A stretch of 64,000 bases of DNA from Branchiostoma belcheri (taxonomy: Eukaryota; Chordata; Leptocardii; Amphioxiformes; Branchiostomatidae), in contig NW_017803990.1 of the NCBI RefSeq assembly GCF_001625305.1, forward strand, positions 37,285 through 101,284. The letters run 5' to 3'. Below, in pieces: positions 12,511 to 25,953 of the stretch; the stretch's first letter is position 1, and the number at the start of each line of letters is the position of its first letter. The notes under the pieces were generated by a model. It was not told the DNA's origin. It worked only from the letters and a program-made list of their open reading frames with translations, and made no database searches. A program made the translations under genes and the position numbers.

Positions 12511-12998
12511 TATAGATACAGTTTCCTATCATTTTTGTGGACATGTAACATGTAGCGAAGCTACTGTCGTACCCTTGGGTGACCTTGAATACTGTAACGT
12601 TAATGATTCCTTACACCTGTATGAATAACACAATGCAGACTTTTGGTCGACATGACATCTCTGCAAAACTCCTTGCAAGCATGGAAAGTCAAACATACCC
12701 TATTCACGGCTCAAAATGACTGTAACGGTTGTCCTGAAAATCGTGTTTTAGGGATTTTTGAAAAATGGCCTTAATTTTGAATTATGGGTAATTTAGTGCA
12801 AAAAATTGAAAAAAAAATGCAATTTTTTGACAAAAATGCCAACAAACACTGTAAAATTCCTAAAAACACAATTTTGATATTATTTCTATCGTCGAAAAAT
12901 ATAAAAATCAAGGATCTGGGGTAATATACGTAGCCAGGTTTGAACGAAGTTTGCCTTTAAACATGACATGACTTGTGGTCGGAAACCCGAAAATGGAG
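12511..12998 (-). mobile_element. Truncated internal fragment of the CACGG-ended transposon
   Basis: Matches in reverse orientation the middle part of the complete element at 55620-56576, including TTGTGGACATGTAACATGTAGCG and the CGTCGAAAAATATAAAAATCA block. Both terminal repeats are missing. The open frames within it are repeat sequence. Confidence 0.7.
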
Positions 12999-13282
12999 GT
13001 TGCTCGTGCAGCACCTTTTCACTAGTCCGGAGTTGTGAGATAGCTGATCTGACTGTGTCCAATGTTTATAATAAAAGCAGCTATAGCTTGTGTAATTTAA
13101 AGCGTGTAACAATAATTATGAAGCTAAAATCTTGAACGTCACTCCGTGTCATAAAACTACAGTAGATTACAAAATGTAGACAGGGTATGTTAGTGTACTT
13201 CGGTCTGTTGTATCGTTCGGTGCGCGCCTCATGTACATGTATACCGTATCAGTCCCGTTCTTTATATACTGCTTATTTTTTT

Positions 13283-13666
13283 AAATGGATTTTATTGTCC
13301 AAACAGTACCCGTGCAGTCGCAGCCTGTATACGGCTGAATTGATGCAGGGTATTACATAATCAAGACAAATCACAACAATCAAATAATACACATGATACA
13401 CATATTTGTTCCACAAATTATTGTGGAACTGTCGCAAGGGTCTATACGGCAGCCATTCGGCGCCAGGTGACCTCAATACGACTTTCCCCAACCGAAGTTA
13501 GGTACCAATTCACACCTGGGTGGAGTGAGGAAATTCGTGTAAAGTGCCTTTCCCAAGGGCACAACGTCGGGGCGCATGTTCAGACATGCCCCAGGTACGA
13601 CTCGGAATCGAACCCGAGTCTCCTGGTTCGTAGTCGATCGCTCTAACCACTACACCACTCGACGCC
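13283..13666 (-). mobile_element. tRNA-derived SINE
   Basis: On the minus strand the element starts GGCGTCGAGTGGTGTAGTGG, which resembles a pol III A box followed by TTAGAGC. It carries a good B box, GGTTCGATTCC (complement at about 13609-13619). The body contains CCCTTGGGAAAGGCAC, and the 3' end is GGACAATAAAA. A second copy of similar length lies at 25175-25568 in the same orientation, so this is a SINE and not a functional tRNA. Confidence 0.85.
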
Positions 13667-14043
13667 ACTTACCTAGCTTATAAAAGATATATAAACGACG
13701 TGCCGTCAATTTCACCCTGAATTCAAAGAGAAAAATAAAAGTAAGACGCGACAGAATGAAAAAAAGATTAGCACTTCGTTTTAACGTGTGTACAACCCGC
13801 CTTATTGTAAACTAATTTGTCATAGCCTGTCGCAATGTAAACAAGTAATCATGACCCGCCGTATTGTAAACAAGTAATCATGCTTTGTTTTTTATGTGGA
13901 AGAAAGTTATTTTAATGATAATGAAAACATCCAATGAAATTGCGCTCCTTGAAATAACTAATCAATGTACACTTGTGGGCAAGGCAATGTAATATCTAAA
14001 CATCCGGCACTAATTTGATTAAACCGGTTTGTATAGACTTGTC
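13667..14043. other. Upstream region of gene A
   Basis: Contains three near-identical short words around ATTGTAAAC(A/T)AGTAATCATG at about 13800-13880. No exon is seen. This would be the proximal 5' region of gene A if the TATA box at 14044 is its promoter. Confidence 0.4.
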
Positions 14044-14050
14044 TATATAA
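14044..14050 (+). promoter_or_regulatory. Candidate TATA box of gene A
   Basis: TATATAA(G) lies 83 bp before the ATG of the predicted signal-peptide exon, which would leave a short 5' untranslated leader if initiation occurs about 30 bp downstream. Position and sequence fit a core promoter; there is no transcript evidence. Confidence 0.5.
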
Positions 14051-14132
14051 GTTGAGTCGAGCACCACGAATAATCAGAAGTATTAGCAGACAGTCTACAG
14101 AAGCTGTCCGGTCTGCACTGTAAGTTCTCGTC

Positions 14133-14228
14133 ATGGTCTGGCTCGTCAGGATCTGCCTTCTTGGCGCCATTTTGGAAGTGAGAGGTTTTCCTTCGCTTGG
14201 CCCTACTGTTGTGAGTGAGGAAAGTGAG
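14133..14228 (+). CDS. Gene A exon 1: signal peptide
   Basis: ATG in a fair start context (CGTCATGG) opens MVWLVRICLLGAILEVRG, a basic-hydrophobic signal peptide with likely cleavage before FPS. The exon ends GAG/GTACGT in phase 0; GTT/GTGAGT at 14210 is an alternative donor, also in phase 0. It joins exon 2 in frame across a 5.5-kb intron full of mobile elements. Linkage to exon 2 is inferred from phase, from the need for a signal peptide, and from the TATA box upstream. Confidence 0.55.
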
Positions 14229-17200
14229 GTACGTGCTAATATTTGCACTTTTGAAAGTCAACCTCCAACTTCTTTTTGCCGATGTTTCCGATGTGACCGA
14301 TGTTTCATGGTGTAAGGGGTCAGGGTTCAGGTCAGGACTTCATGGCAAAGCTTTTATGACCCGACTTCAAATCCGAGCCTGTGCTCTTTCTTATTTCACT
14401 TATATTTCATCACGACGCTGTCTTACATTTGTAATTCAAACGTTAATTTTTATACGTTTTTGTACCGCAAAAAAAGCTCTGGAAAAGAGCCGCTCAGCCC
14501 TGGAAATCCAGTGGTGAAAAAAGTTCAGCGAAATTCCGACCGCTGATTCAGCATTGGAACACCAGTGCGGAGGGCGTTACTTTTGTATATTTGCCAGTCA
14601 ATGTCAATATCAGACAGATTTCCGGCCCAATTCCGCGATGAAATTGCATAATTCGGATGCTTTTAAGCGCTGTTTTCTAATGTCACACATGATCCGGTGT
14701 GCAAGCCATGTCATTTTTTCATGATGGCTAACAATCGGTCTACCTATTTCCCGGAAAGCACCGGAAAACACATATAGGAGGCTTAAATCTACCGGAATAC
14801 ACCCTAAATTGATGAGATAACTGCCCAAGTTGCTGTATTTTGGCATAAGATAACTTATACGTAGCCCGGGGAACAAGAAATCACTTAAATTCTGAATCGG
14901 CAATCGGCGGAAGCGGCCCGGCAAGTCGCCATGTTTGTTTTCATAGCGTAACGCAATCGTTTGTTTAGCGCGAAATCACAGAAGAGAAGTGAAATGTACC
15001 AAAATAAAAAGTTCTTTTGCACGTCAGCATCGCACTTTGCTTTATTTTGACCATGGTATAACTTATGCGTGGCACAGAGAACAAAAAAATTACTATGAAT
15101 CGGCAACTATCGGGCCCCGATAGTCGGCAGAGTCGATCGACAAACGCGGCCAGTCGCCATGTTGTTTACATAGCGTATGTTTGTTTAGTGCAATCAGGGC
15201 AGAGAAGTGAAATGTATCGAAATAAAAAGTCATTTTATACTTCAACATCGCAGTTTGTTGTACTAAAGTTTACCCATAACATATCAAACTTATACGTGGC
15301 CCAGGGAACAAGAAATCACTATGAATCGCTGACAACTATCGGCTGGAGGCGACAAACGCAACCAGTCGGCATGTTCGTTTACATAGCGTATTGCATTGGT
15401 ATTAGCGTATGTTTGTTTAGCGCGATCACTGTAGAGACGTAAAATAAAGAGTTCTTTTATACTTCAACATCGCAGTTTTCTGCATTTTGACCATGAGATA
15501 ACTTTAAATTAATATAGTGGCCCATTGAACAAAAAATCCGGTCCCGTCACGTAATAAACTTAACTTAAAATTTCTTGTCAATGCTTTAGCAAGGACATTA
15601 TACAGAGTGTATAATGTCTTTAGTTTTAGGAATTTTAGTTAGAACCTCCTTTGTTAGATTACTCTCAGCAATAAAAGAGGAATAGCATTTCTTAGAGAAA
15701 TAGAATCAGTACTTGTCCATTTTTACATAATTGCAATATCTTAGGATAATCTAGTATTTCAGTGTCTTTGACTTCTGGGTATCATTTGGAACGGAACGGA
15801 ACACTCCCTCGTTCAGGTTCTGCCTTATTGCTTATCCCTCGGATCCCGCGACGCGACGGGATTTTTTGGTCTATGGGCCACTATAAGTTATCTCACGGTC
15901 AAAATGCAGCAAACTGCGATGTTGAAGTATAAAAGAACTCTTTATTTCACTTCTCCACAGTGATCGCGCTAAACAAACATACGCTAATAGCCTAATACCA
16001 ATGCAATACGCTATGTAAACGAACATGCCGACTGGTTGCGTTTGTCGCCTCCAGCCGATAGTTGCCAGCGATTCATAGTGATTTCTTGTTCCCTGGGCCA
16101 TGTATAAGTTTGATATGTTATGGGTAAACTTTAGTACAGCAAACTGCGATGTTGGAGTATAAAAGAACTTTTTATTTCGATACATTTCACTTCTCTGCCG
16201 TGATTACACTAAACAAACATACGCTATGTAAACAACATGGCGACTGGCCGCGTTTGTCGATCGACTCTGCCGACTATCGGGGCCCGATAGTTGCCGATTC
16301 ATATATGTAATTTTTTTGTTCTTTTTTTGTTATGCCACGCATAAGTTATACCGTCAAAATAGAGCAAACTGCGATGCTGAAGTGCAAAAGAAGTTATTTT
16401 GGTACATTTCACTTCTCTTCTGTGATTTCGCGCTAAACAAACGATTGCGTTACGCTATGTAAACAAACATGGCGACTGGCCGGGCCGCTTCCGCCGATTG
16501 CCGATTCAGAATTTAAGTGATTTCTTGTTTCCTGGGCTACGTATAAAGCTAAGGTCCCAATTGGGAAAAGGGGCCCTGGCGGGTAGTTCCCGGGCTGTTT
16601 TTTACCACTTTCGGGCGGGACCCCGACGTGGCCCCGCGGGGCACCCTGCGGCTACCGGGATATTTTTTGGCCCGTCGGGGCCCCGATAAGAATTTAATTC
16701 TGAGTTAAATTCTACCCGGGCCCCGCTAACAACAAGACGCCGTGACCTCATCGTGAGAACACCGGGAGGTACCCCTCCGGTTGCCGGCATTCCACCGGGA
16801 CACATTTCTTACGTCACAGACCAGATGGACAGAATAAAGGTGTGTACTTCGTAAACCCGGGTAAAATGTGTGACCTCACAGATCAAATGATCACAACAAA
16901 TACGTGAATTCTGCATTACGTATAGGTCAATACAAGACATCGTCAGAGAATCTGCTGGGTACCTGCCGGGTGCCTGCCGGATACCGACCAAAGAGGGTGA
17001 CAAACTTTCTAACAAAATGCTACTGAAGGAAACTTTTAATTGTGACCACGACAGACGATGCCCGCTCGACTCCTGAACCCGGCCGGGGCCAGACGGGGCT
17101 ACATCCCCGACGGGCACCGGCGTAATTGGGACCTTAGCTTAAGTTATCTTATGCCAAAAATACAGCGATTTGGGCAGTTATCTAATCAATGAAGGGTGTA

Positions 17201-20200
17201 TTCCGGTAGATTTAAGCCTCCTATATATGTTTTCCGGTGCTTTCCGGTAAATAGGCAGACCCGCTAACAATCGTGCCAAACAACAACCCACTTCATAGAA
17301 AGATTAGAAAGCCACAAGGCTCTAAAACCGGTTTGAAACATTTAATATTGCAAATCCGTGTTACAACTTGAATGCATAATTTTGACAAAAATGATAACAA
17401 GGCTGGCAATGAAAAACGTAATGGAGATGACGATTTTTTTTATCAATCATATTGTGTATGTAAATAGGGCAAGCTTTTACATTTCGATGGTGATGCGCGT
17501 ATCAGGTAAAATAGTCACGAGAATATTACAGTGTCACAGTCATGAACAGTTTACTGTCCCTCTTCATAAAATTTGTGTGTTGGCAGTTTCGAAGTTTGAT
17601 AGAAATAAAATTAAAAAAAAACACGCGCCTCGTGATACCCCCCCCCCCACACACACACACAAAAAAGGACGACCCTTAGTGTTTTATATGATATGAATCT
17701 TTATTGCATGTTCTTGCCCAGATGGGCTAAAGGCACAAGATGATGAAAAAACGTAAGTATTACATACTGAAACGTTATATTCTAATGCTAAGTGCTAGGA
17801 GTCTATATATTACAACTACAATACTATATAGTACCTATCATCTACTGTTAGTTGCCCTATATATAAAAGACCGAAGTGGAACATTTAGCGTGTAGAAAAA
17901 GGCGCAAATTGACAAAAAATACAACAAACAACAAATCTACATTGTTTTGTGAACGGCCTGTTGACAGCAATCATTAATAAAACAATAGATCTACCAGCGA
18001 TTCGCATCAAATCAGTTCAAAACCTACGATTATTAAACATTCTAACTTAAAACTTGCTTTCTCCTGTTTCACGAAGATTTGTTAAAATGGCGGCGCCGCA
18101 AATTTCCGTCTCGTAAACGGTCGTCGCCTTTCCGAACGGTCGTCGCCTTTTTTCAGAACGGTCGTCGCCTTTCGGAGCGGTCGTCGCCATTTCCGAGCGA
18201 CCGAACTTCAGTTCCGAATATCCGCGACATGTTCGGGACTTCCCCGAGTTCTTTGAATGTGTGAAATCACACTTCCTGAAGATAACATCGCGACCGAAGA
18301 CGGGCCAGAACTTGGCTAGGTGGATTGAAGTTGCGTGGGTGCTAGTACATGTATTATAATTATAAGTTCCGGGGGTTGAATTATCTAGGTTAGAACAAGG
18401 TTAGTGTTTGAGAAATTCTCGATTGGAACGGGAAGGGTTTGGGTAACTCTGAACTCGAATGTCTCTGGGTATTTATTTTTCTTGTATGTGAACATGTCCT
18501 TTGCCTTTTTTCTTTGTTTCCTTTTGAAATGCGAATAAACATTATTTAAAAAAAAAACCCCTCTGAACTAGAACGTTTGTAGGTTTTCATACATTGCTGA
18601 ATTTGAAACGGGGGCGAGAAAAACTCCACATGTATTTTTGGAACAGCCCATTGTGCGAGCATGTAATTTATGAATGCTGCAGGATGGTCTGACTCAGAAA
18701 CATTCATTCGGAAGCACCATCACACATGCAGGCATTTACTCTGACCAAGGACATTATGTCCTGACTGACTGACTGACTCACAACTCCACCACAGCCGGGT
18801 TTTATTTTGTTGTCTCAGTGCTTGCCCAGCATAGCAGGCCATTTCACACTTGTCACCAGCATGGCATTGATGTGCTACCCAGTGAATGTGTCGTATTTAC
18901 ATACAGTGCAGTGGTGAATGTGTCAAGTATTAACATTCAGCAAGGTAACAAAACATAGACATTTCGGGATGAAAATAGCTTTACAAGTTTGTCAAAACTC
19001 CTGTCAAAGTAAGACATTGTCCCCCTTCTAAAACAGCAGGTCCTTTATTAATCCTACATGAATTTTACATAAACGAAAGGAATACATACCACAGGGATTG
19101 AGAAATATAGCACAGGGACGGAATCTATGTTTGTTTTTGGTTGAAGATTCATTTGTCATTTGTATAAACGGCATTATATGAACCCTTCTTCAGTTTGCTG
19201 GCGAAGGGAAACAAGAATAGGCTGGAGAAGATCCAGGCCTAGGATCGTATGCTGATCTTATAAAATCAGCAGTTGAGGAGACAAGTTACTTTTCTGGCCC
19301 GCCTACGGTCGCCATGTTATGGACTGAGTGCGATTCACACATTCCAAGAACTCCGGGAAGTCCCGAACATGCCGCGGATATTCGGAACTGAAGTTCGGTC
19401 GCTCGGAAATGGCGACGACCGCTCCGAAAGGCGACGACCGTTCTGAAAAAAGGCGACGACCGTTCTGAAAGGCGACGACCGTTTACGAGACGGAAATTTG
19501 CGGCGGCGCCCAATGCGCTCTGTTGGATCCCGTTCATACAAAGAAAGTTCGAGAATCTAAATTTACTAAAACAAAAAAATACTGTACCCACTGTAAAAAC
19601 AACGAATAAAGCCGTCGCAAAACCGTCGCACGGATTACTTCAAACATATCGAGACAACACTTCTGCAGTGCTCATTTTATGTTCCAGAACGGAGAGAGTG
19701 AATTTTCCGTCAACAGCACAGCTATTGCACCAGCGCCCTCGTACGGCTGGGATGAACTGCAGCAATGCGACCCAACGTCATGTCAGAACGCCACAAATGG
19801 ACTACCATGCGGAGGTATGTACCAAGCATACAGTGTCTTCTAATAATGTAGGTTTATTGTTGCTATCTCCATGAAAAATGGAGGTATTGTTTTTGTTCTG
19901 TCTGACTCTCCGTCCGTATGTCTCTCTGTGTTTCCGCATATTTGTGATCATCATACTATTAAAAAAGGCCTTTTTGATGTTGTTGTGTACGTGTTTGTGA
20001 CAGCTGTATGTGTGATGTTAGGATGTATCTATTGTTTGATGTTTGTTGTGAAGGTCCAGAGCGGGGTGTTTGTGACAGCTGTATGTGTGATGTTGGGATG
20101 TATCTATTGTTTGACGTTTGTTGTGTAGGTCCAGAGCGGGGGGTGTGTGTGTGTTACAGCTGTGTGTGTGATGTTGGGATGTATCTATTGTTTGATGTTT

Positions 20201-23200
20201 GTTGTGTAGGTCCAGAGCGGGGTGTGTGTGACAGCTGTATGTGTGATGTTGGGATGTATCTATTGTTTGATGTTTGTTGTGTAGGTCCTGAGCGGGGTGT
20301 GTGTGTGTGTGACAGCTGTATGTGTGATGTTGGGATGTATCTATTGTTTGATGTTTGTTGTGTAGGTCCTGAGCGGGGTGTGTGTGTGTGTGACAGCTGT
20401 ATGTGTGATGTTGGGATGTATCTATTGTTTGATGTTTGTTGTGTAGGACCAGAGCGGGGTGTGTGTGACAGCTGTATGTGTGATGTTGGGATGTATCTAT
20501 TGTTTGTTGTGTAGGACCAGAGCGGGGTGTGTGTGGTTGTGGCAGCTGTATGTGTAAAGCCGGCTGGATGGGGCGGACCTGTGACTGCTGGCAGACTGCC
20601 ATCTCTTGCTGGTTGCAGACACCACCGGTGAGTACATGTCATTACTACCGTCACCGTAAAAACATCAAACGTCTGCATTTACGTATAACCTTATCATAGT
20701 CAGAAACGAAACCGGCAACAAGATACAACATGTAGAAGGAAATGGCTGTGTGAAACTCTATCAATCCATCTATTTGACAGTTCCATAATGTAAATAGATA
20801 AACATGTACTGGGGAAAGGTGCTTGATAAGTTGATAAGCAGTTGAAATGCTCAAATTAACAAATAAAACGGCCTAACAAAAAGAATCTTCATCATCTAGA
20901 ATATGCCGCGACAGTATGGGATCCATATACAAAGAAAGACAAAGATAAACTGGAAAGGGTACAGAACCAAGCTGCAAAATTCTGCACGAACAATTACCAA
21001 AGGGGTGCTAGTGTAACGGAAATGTACTTGAGAAACCTACAGTGGGGGTCGCTGGAAGACAGACGTAGAATGTCCAGACTGTGCAAATGACTAATAAACT
21101 GGTGGACGTACCAACCACTAAGTATCTGATACCAGCCCAGAAAAGTACAAGAAACAGTCATGCCTTCAAATATCAGAATTATCAACCAAGAATTGAGGTA
21201 TTAAAAAAGTCGTATTTCCCCCAGAACTATCGTAAACCTGAACTCGTTGCCACCAAGCACAGTTGGAGCATCATCACTAGAAAGCTTTAAACAACTCCTG
21301 CAATCAAATGTGCAAAGATTAAGTGTAACAAGTCGTTCTGTGTGATATAGCTAGCTGCCGCCGCGCCGCGTACCTGCAAAGCTGGTGTGTTGCGCCGAAG
21401 GGCAGTTATATCGGCTATACAGATATAGATACAGATCTTAGCCCCATTAACTAATCTTATACATGTATACCAATTAAGAAATCTGCTAAGCCACCGTGAC
21501 TGCGAACACACCAATATGACTGGAAATATAGTTCCTTCCGGCGGAAGGATTTCTCCTTCTCCGGAGTGAACCGATCGTATGATTTACAGGGGCCGAGCGG
21601 ACGTACATCGGGGGACACTCTTGCGCCTGCGCCGTATCACTTACTGATACAGCTGGAAAAAGACCTGGGTACGTATCCCGGTATGCCACTGCCGACGTCA
21701 GGGCCAAGAAAGGGCGTGTTTTTTTTCTAGAAGACACAGTCTTTGTTGCAGAAACTACATTGTGTAGGAAAGACTTTAATCGGTTCGAATGCGCTGTGTA
21801 CTTTATTTTTAAAGAGAGGGGCTGGTAAAACTGACATTAGAAGATAAGTCGTTTCGTAAATAAATCACGGTCAATCCTTAATACTGACATGTACAGTACT
21901 TATCTCTGGTCTGTTTTGGTTTGGGATGCACAGTGCTTGAAATTCATTCTTATGAAAACTTCGAGTTTTGATCTTGTTGATCGATTCTCGTCGCTTCTAT
22001 CAGTTTTGTCCTAAGTTAACACTGAGAAGAAGCGAAAGACAACGAAAGACTACAAGTATAGATATGGTAATTTTCTCCAGAGCATGCTGTACCTGCCCAA
22101 AGCGTCGTGCATTCCCTCCCAACATCCAGCTATCTCCCCACACCCAGCGCCACTCGCTTTACTTGTTTCTCACACCGCAGGTCTGGTGTCCCAGGGCCGG
22201 GTGACGGGCCGCGGACCTGCCCTGACGAGCTGGGATTGTGACACGGTGACCGGAGTACCGCAGTCCGTCCGCAGTGACATGGAACTCAGTTACTTTTACC
22301 AGGTGAGCTTCTGTAGGAGCTTAGATGTACAATGCAACTGTTTCCAGGGTCTACACAGGCCAATGCATCCATGCTTTCAAGGAAATAATTCTAAAGCCCC
22401 CTCAACTCTTGCTAAATCTGAGCTTAGCGTGCTATGGGCATGTATCCTGGTTAATGATTTAACTACGGCAAGGTAGGAAAACTGTTACATACATGAACGT
22501 TTGAGCTCTCATGCGTTCCTGAGGTTCATTTTAAGGTAAATTGTCAACGAATTAGGTTAACATGTCGAAGTATAGATATAAACTTCTGCGAATCTCAGAA
22601 ATATAACGTTATATTAGATATAACATATTGATACCTGAGGTAACTCCGGCAGATGACTTTTGACAACTTTTCATGACATAATTCCCACATAATTCCGAAC
22701 TCTTTTCAAACGTTTTAAGACACCAAAACCTATTGCTGTCTTATGCCACTCACCCATTCACTATGCCCACCCGTAGAAATACCTGCACGCGTACGGTATC
22801 CCGGTGCTGGGGTCCAGCCGCGTGCCTGACTCCGCCCTCCGCCGGGCCTGCTACGTCGTGCGCTTCATGTTCGCGGACCGGCAGGACGTCAGGGACCACT
22901 TCCACGACCGGTACGGCAGGCACGCTCTCATGGCTGAGTCAGAGGTAACCGGACACATTTTTTTGTTCCAACATACCTTCAATTTTGTTTCAACTATAAA
23001 AGGCCATGTTGATTTGATTATATGGATGACACCCTTTATCCTCGGTGAAACCCGCCCTACGTGCTTTTTGTCCGTATGTTTTATTTGGAGGCCACGTCTG
23101 CACGTAGAAAAAGTTTTACATGCACTTAAAGTTCTACGGCGTGTCTGCGTGCTCCAAAATCCGTAGCATTCCGTACGGAGGTGGTACTCACCACGCACGG

Positions 23201-25914
23201 ATGCCCTACGTTTGCCCACGTTTTTGCACGTAGACAGCACGCAGAAGCACGTACGGCGGGTTGTAACATAGTTTGCAGAACCTACATTATTCTTATAATG
23301 TTGCTGGCTATACATTTGATTGACATGTTGATCTCAGAAAGGACTGTCTTTGAATACATGTTAGCTCCTGTATGAGACAGTTTCCAGTCTCAACAGTGCC
23401 AAACCTGAGAATCTGCTTGGTTAAATAACTTTTAAATTGGCGCGTTGTGTAACAGACTTTGGAATTTGCATTCTTCTAAATTCTCCACTATGTGTTCACC
23501 CAGCAAACTACTGACATTCCTGAACACTCGTGGCTCGGCCCGAGCTGGAACGAGCGGGCCCGCGGTCTGGGTGCCACGGAGACACATCCCGTGTCTACCG
23601 GAGCTGAGGAGAACGCGGGGTGCTACGGCCCCGGCAGGGACAGGTACAATATTTCACCATTGAGTAAAAGAGAATCTTTTTACACAACCAAGTAATTTAT
23701 TCAGCTGAAGTTTCGGTGACCGTCTGTCACCTTCCTCAGGGCAATTCTGACTGGTTCATATTGTACTGCAGCACAGGTGTCGCAGCTGTAGATGCTGTAG
23801 ATACGATTCCCTATAATCACGCATACGTGTAGATAGATTATGTTAGTGTACGCTTGGGGATGCAGCTAGCACACCTGTGCTGCAGTGCAATGTGAACCAG
23901 TCAGAATTGCCCCGAGGGAGGTGGCAGACAGTCGGCTGAATAACAGACTTGGTTGTGTAGAAAGAGTTTCTTTACTCAGTGCCTTACCAACCTGACAACG
24001 CGATGAAGCTACTAGTATTCACGCAAATGTGTATGATTCGGATGTTGCGAGGCTGGCTGACTTCTCTTCAAGAACACCCCGCAGCTCTAGGGCACACATG
24101 CTAGTTCCAACAAGAGTAAAATCATCCTCTTTTGCATCTTCGTTTATACCACGTGTTACAACGATTTGGAACAAACTTGATGCAGATACTAGAGGTCTAG
24201 GAATTAGGGCTTCAATCCTAACTGATGTGGTTGCCTTCAAAAGGAAACTCTCCTCATTTATGTACAGCAAATTTTGCCAAACCTACAGTTTAGAGCAACC
24301 CTGTATGTGACAGTTATCTTGTGGTTGCGCTACTTGTCTGGCCACAAGACCGCGCTAACTATGATATCACTGCTGGCTATACAACTGTCGTCATTTGTTG
24401 TCACGAATTAATAACTCTCACAATGTTAATAAGTTGACTAGTTCTAAGTTTATTCATTTGTTTCTCAAATTGTATTATGTGATTTGATTACTTTTTGTAT
24501 TGTCTTGTCATTTTATTGGTATGGCGGCTTTAAAAAGGTATTTCATGTCAGAAACACCTGTTTCGCCATGCCATCCACAGTGCATATTGTACGTGGTAAA
24601 ACTTAATAAATAAATAAATAAATTCACGAATATTCCGTCATGTTGGGAGAACGTACTTACAAGGAAGTCAGAGCTCGTTGAGATTTTGGAACAACCAATC
24701 GTCCTTGTCCTTGTTGTCTTTGCAGTAGACAGTTATCTGGTGCCTGTACCTATTTACTCATATGTCTAGTATATATTTGTTTACTAGCGTCACTACTGTA
24801 AGTTTGTCAACTTGAGAACATCACCATTTTGTCTGTATTGTCTTCTTACTCGAATAGAATTTTTAAAAAAAATTGGAATTGATGAATTATGATGAATGAC
24901 GTCTGCACAGGTGGCACGAGGAAGACATCTTCCTCCATGAGACTGCACACGGGCTCCATGGGCTGGGCGCCAAGTACGCCATCCCCGGCTGGCAGGCGAG
25001 GCTGCAGGCGGCCTATGACAGCGCCCGGGCACGAGGCTTGTGGGACAACACATATGCTGGGAGTACCATCCAGGAATACTTCGCCGAAGGTGCGCTTGTT
25101 TTCAGTAAAGCCCCTTTCACACACAACCAAATACGGCCTCCCGAACACTGCCAACTCTATCCCTAATGGTTTTGGTTTTATTGTCCAAACAGTACCCGTG
25201 CAGTCGCAGCCTTTATACAGCTGAATTGATGCAGGGTATCACATAATAATCAATACAAATCACAACAATTACAAAAATCAAATAATACACATGATACACA
25301 TATTGTTCCACAATTATTTTTTGTGGAACTGTCGCAAGGGTCTGTGCGGCTGCCATTCGGCGCCACAAGGTGACCTCAATACGACTTTCCCCAACCGAAG
25401 TTAGGTATCCATTCACACCTGGGTGGAGTGAGGAAAGTGGTGTTAGGTGCCTTTCCCAAGGGCACAACGTCGGGGCGCATGTTCAGACATGTACCGGGTA
25501 CGACTCGGAATCGACCCGGGTCTCCCGGTTCATAGTCGATTGCTCTAACCACTACACCACCCGACGCCAAAAATCCCACTAATCCCAACTATGGTCGGGA
25601 GTAGGTTGGGAGCCATGTCGGCTGGTGTTTAGCTGCAGTGGGTTGTCTATTGTTCGGCTGTGCCAGTCGGATGTCTCAAAATGTTTCAAACGTTCACGGC
25701 GCTGACGGTAGGTTCGGACATAGTTACATCATAGTTGGCTAGTGTTTGGAAGTCACGGAGTCGGTGCATAGTTGTCGACAGTTTCAATTCTATTCATACA
25801 AACATCAAATATCCTCTCAAACCAGTAATTCAAATAATCCAATCTACGAAACCAGTCTACTACTACTACTACTACTACTGCTACTACTACATTAGGGCAT
25901 CTAGGTATACTAGG

Positions 25915-25953
<39 letters not shown>

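Larger units (their letters stand above)
14737..17262. mobile_element. Fold-back element with internally repeated arms
   Basis: Left arm about 14737-15550 is the inverted complement of right arm about 15846-17262, after removing the MITE at 16547-17139. The arms carry about three copies of a roughly 220-bp sub-repeat containing GTTTGTTTAGCGCGAAATCA and AAGTGAAATGTA. The loop (15551-15845) holds the CAAGGACATTAT palindrome at 15590. No coding capacity is seen. The arms remain similar enough to align easily by eye. Confidence 0.8.
14229..19687. other. Gene A intron 1
   Basis: This 5.5-kb intron contains two inverted-repeat elements (14737-17262 and 18088-19512) and an inserted Harbinger-like MITE. 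The intervening sequence (17263-18087) has only a C run with a CA run at about 17640-17660. Repeat hairpins thus make up most of the intron. Confidence 0.5.
23644..24910. other. Gene A intron 6
   Basis: Contains a ~95-bp inverted repeat (23689-23960) and a LINE 3' fragment (24019-24624). The inner tail AGAGTTTCTTTACTCAGTGC resembles sequence at about 44310, marking a shared dispersed repeat. Confidence 0.5.

Noticed and set aside
20018..20678. Minus-strand frames of 174 and 194 residues opposite the acceptor minisatellite
   Set aside because: The repeat unit is a multiple of three, which keeps several frames open. The coding signal is on the + strand exon at 20515.
22181..22302. Exon 4 of gene A starting at the acceptor at 22180
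   Set aside because: Joined to exon 3 it gives TGA within eight codons. The CCCAG at 22194 keeps the frame.
25376..25588. Short frames over the second SINE
   Set aside because: They lie within SINE sequence that has a copy at 13.3 kb, so are not genes.
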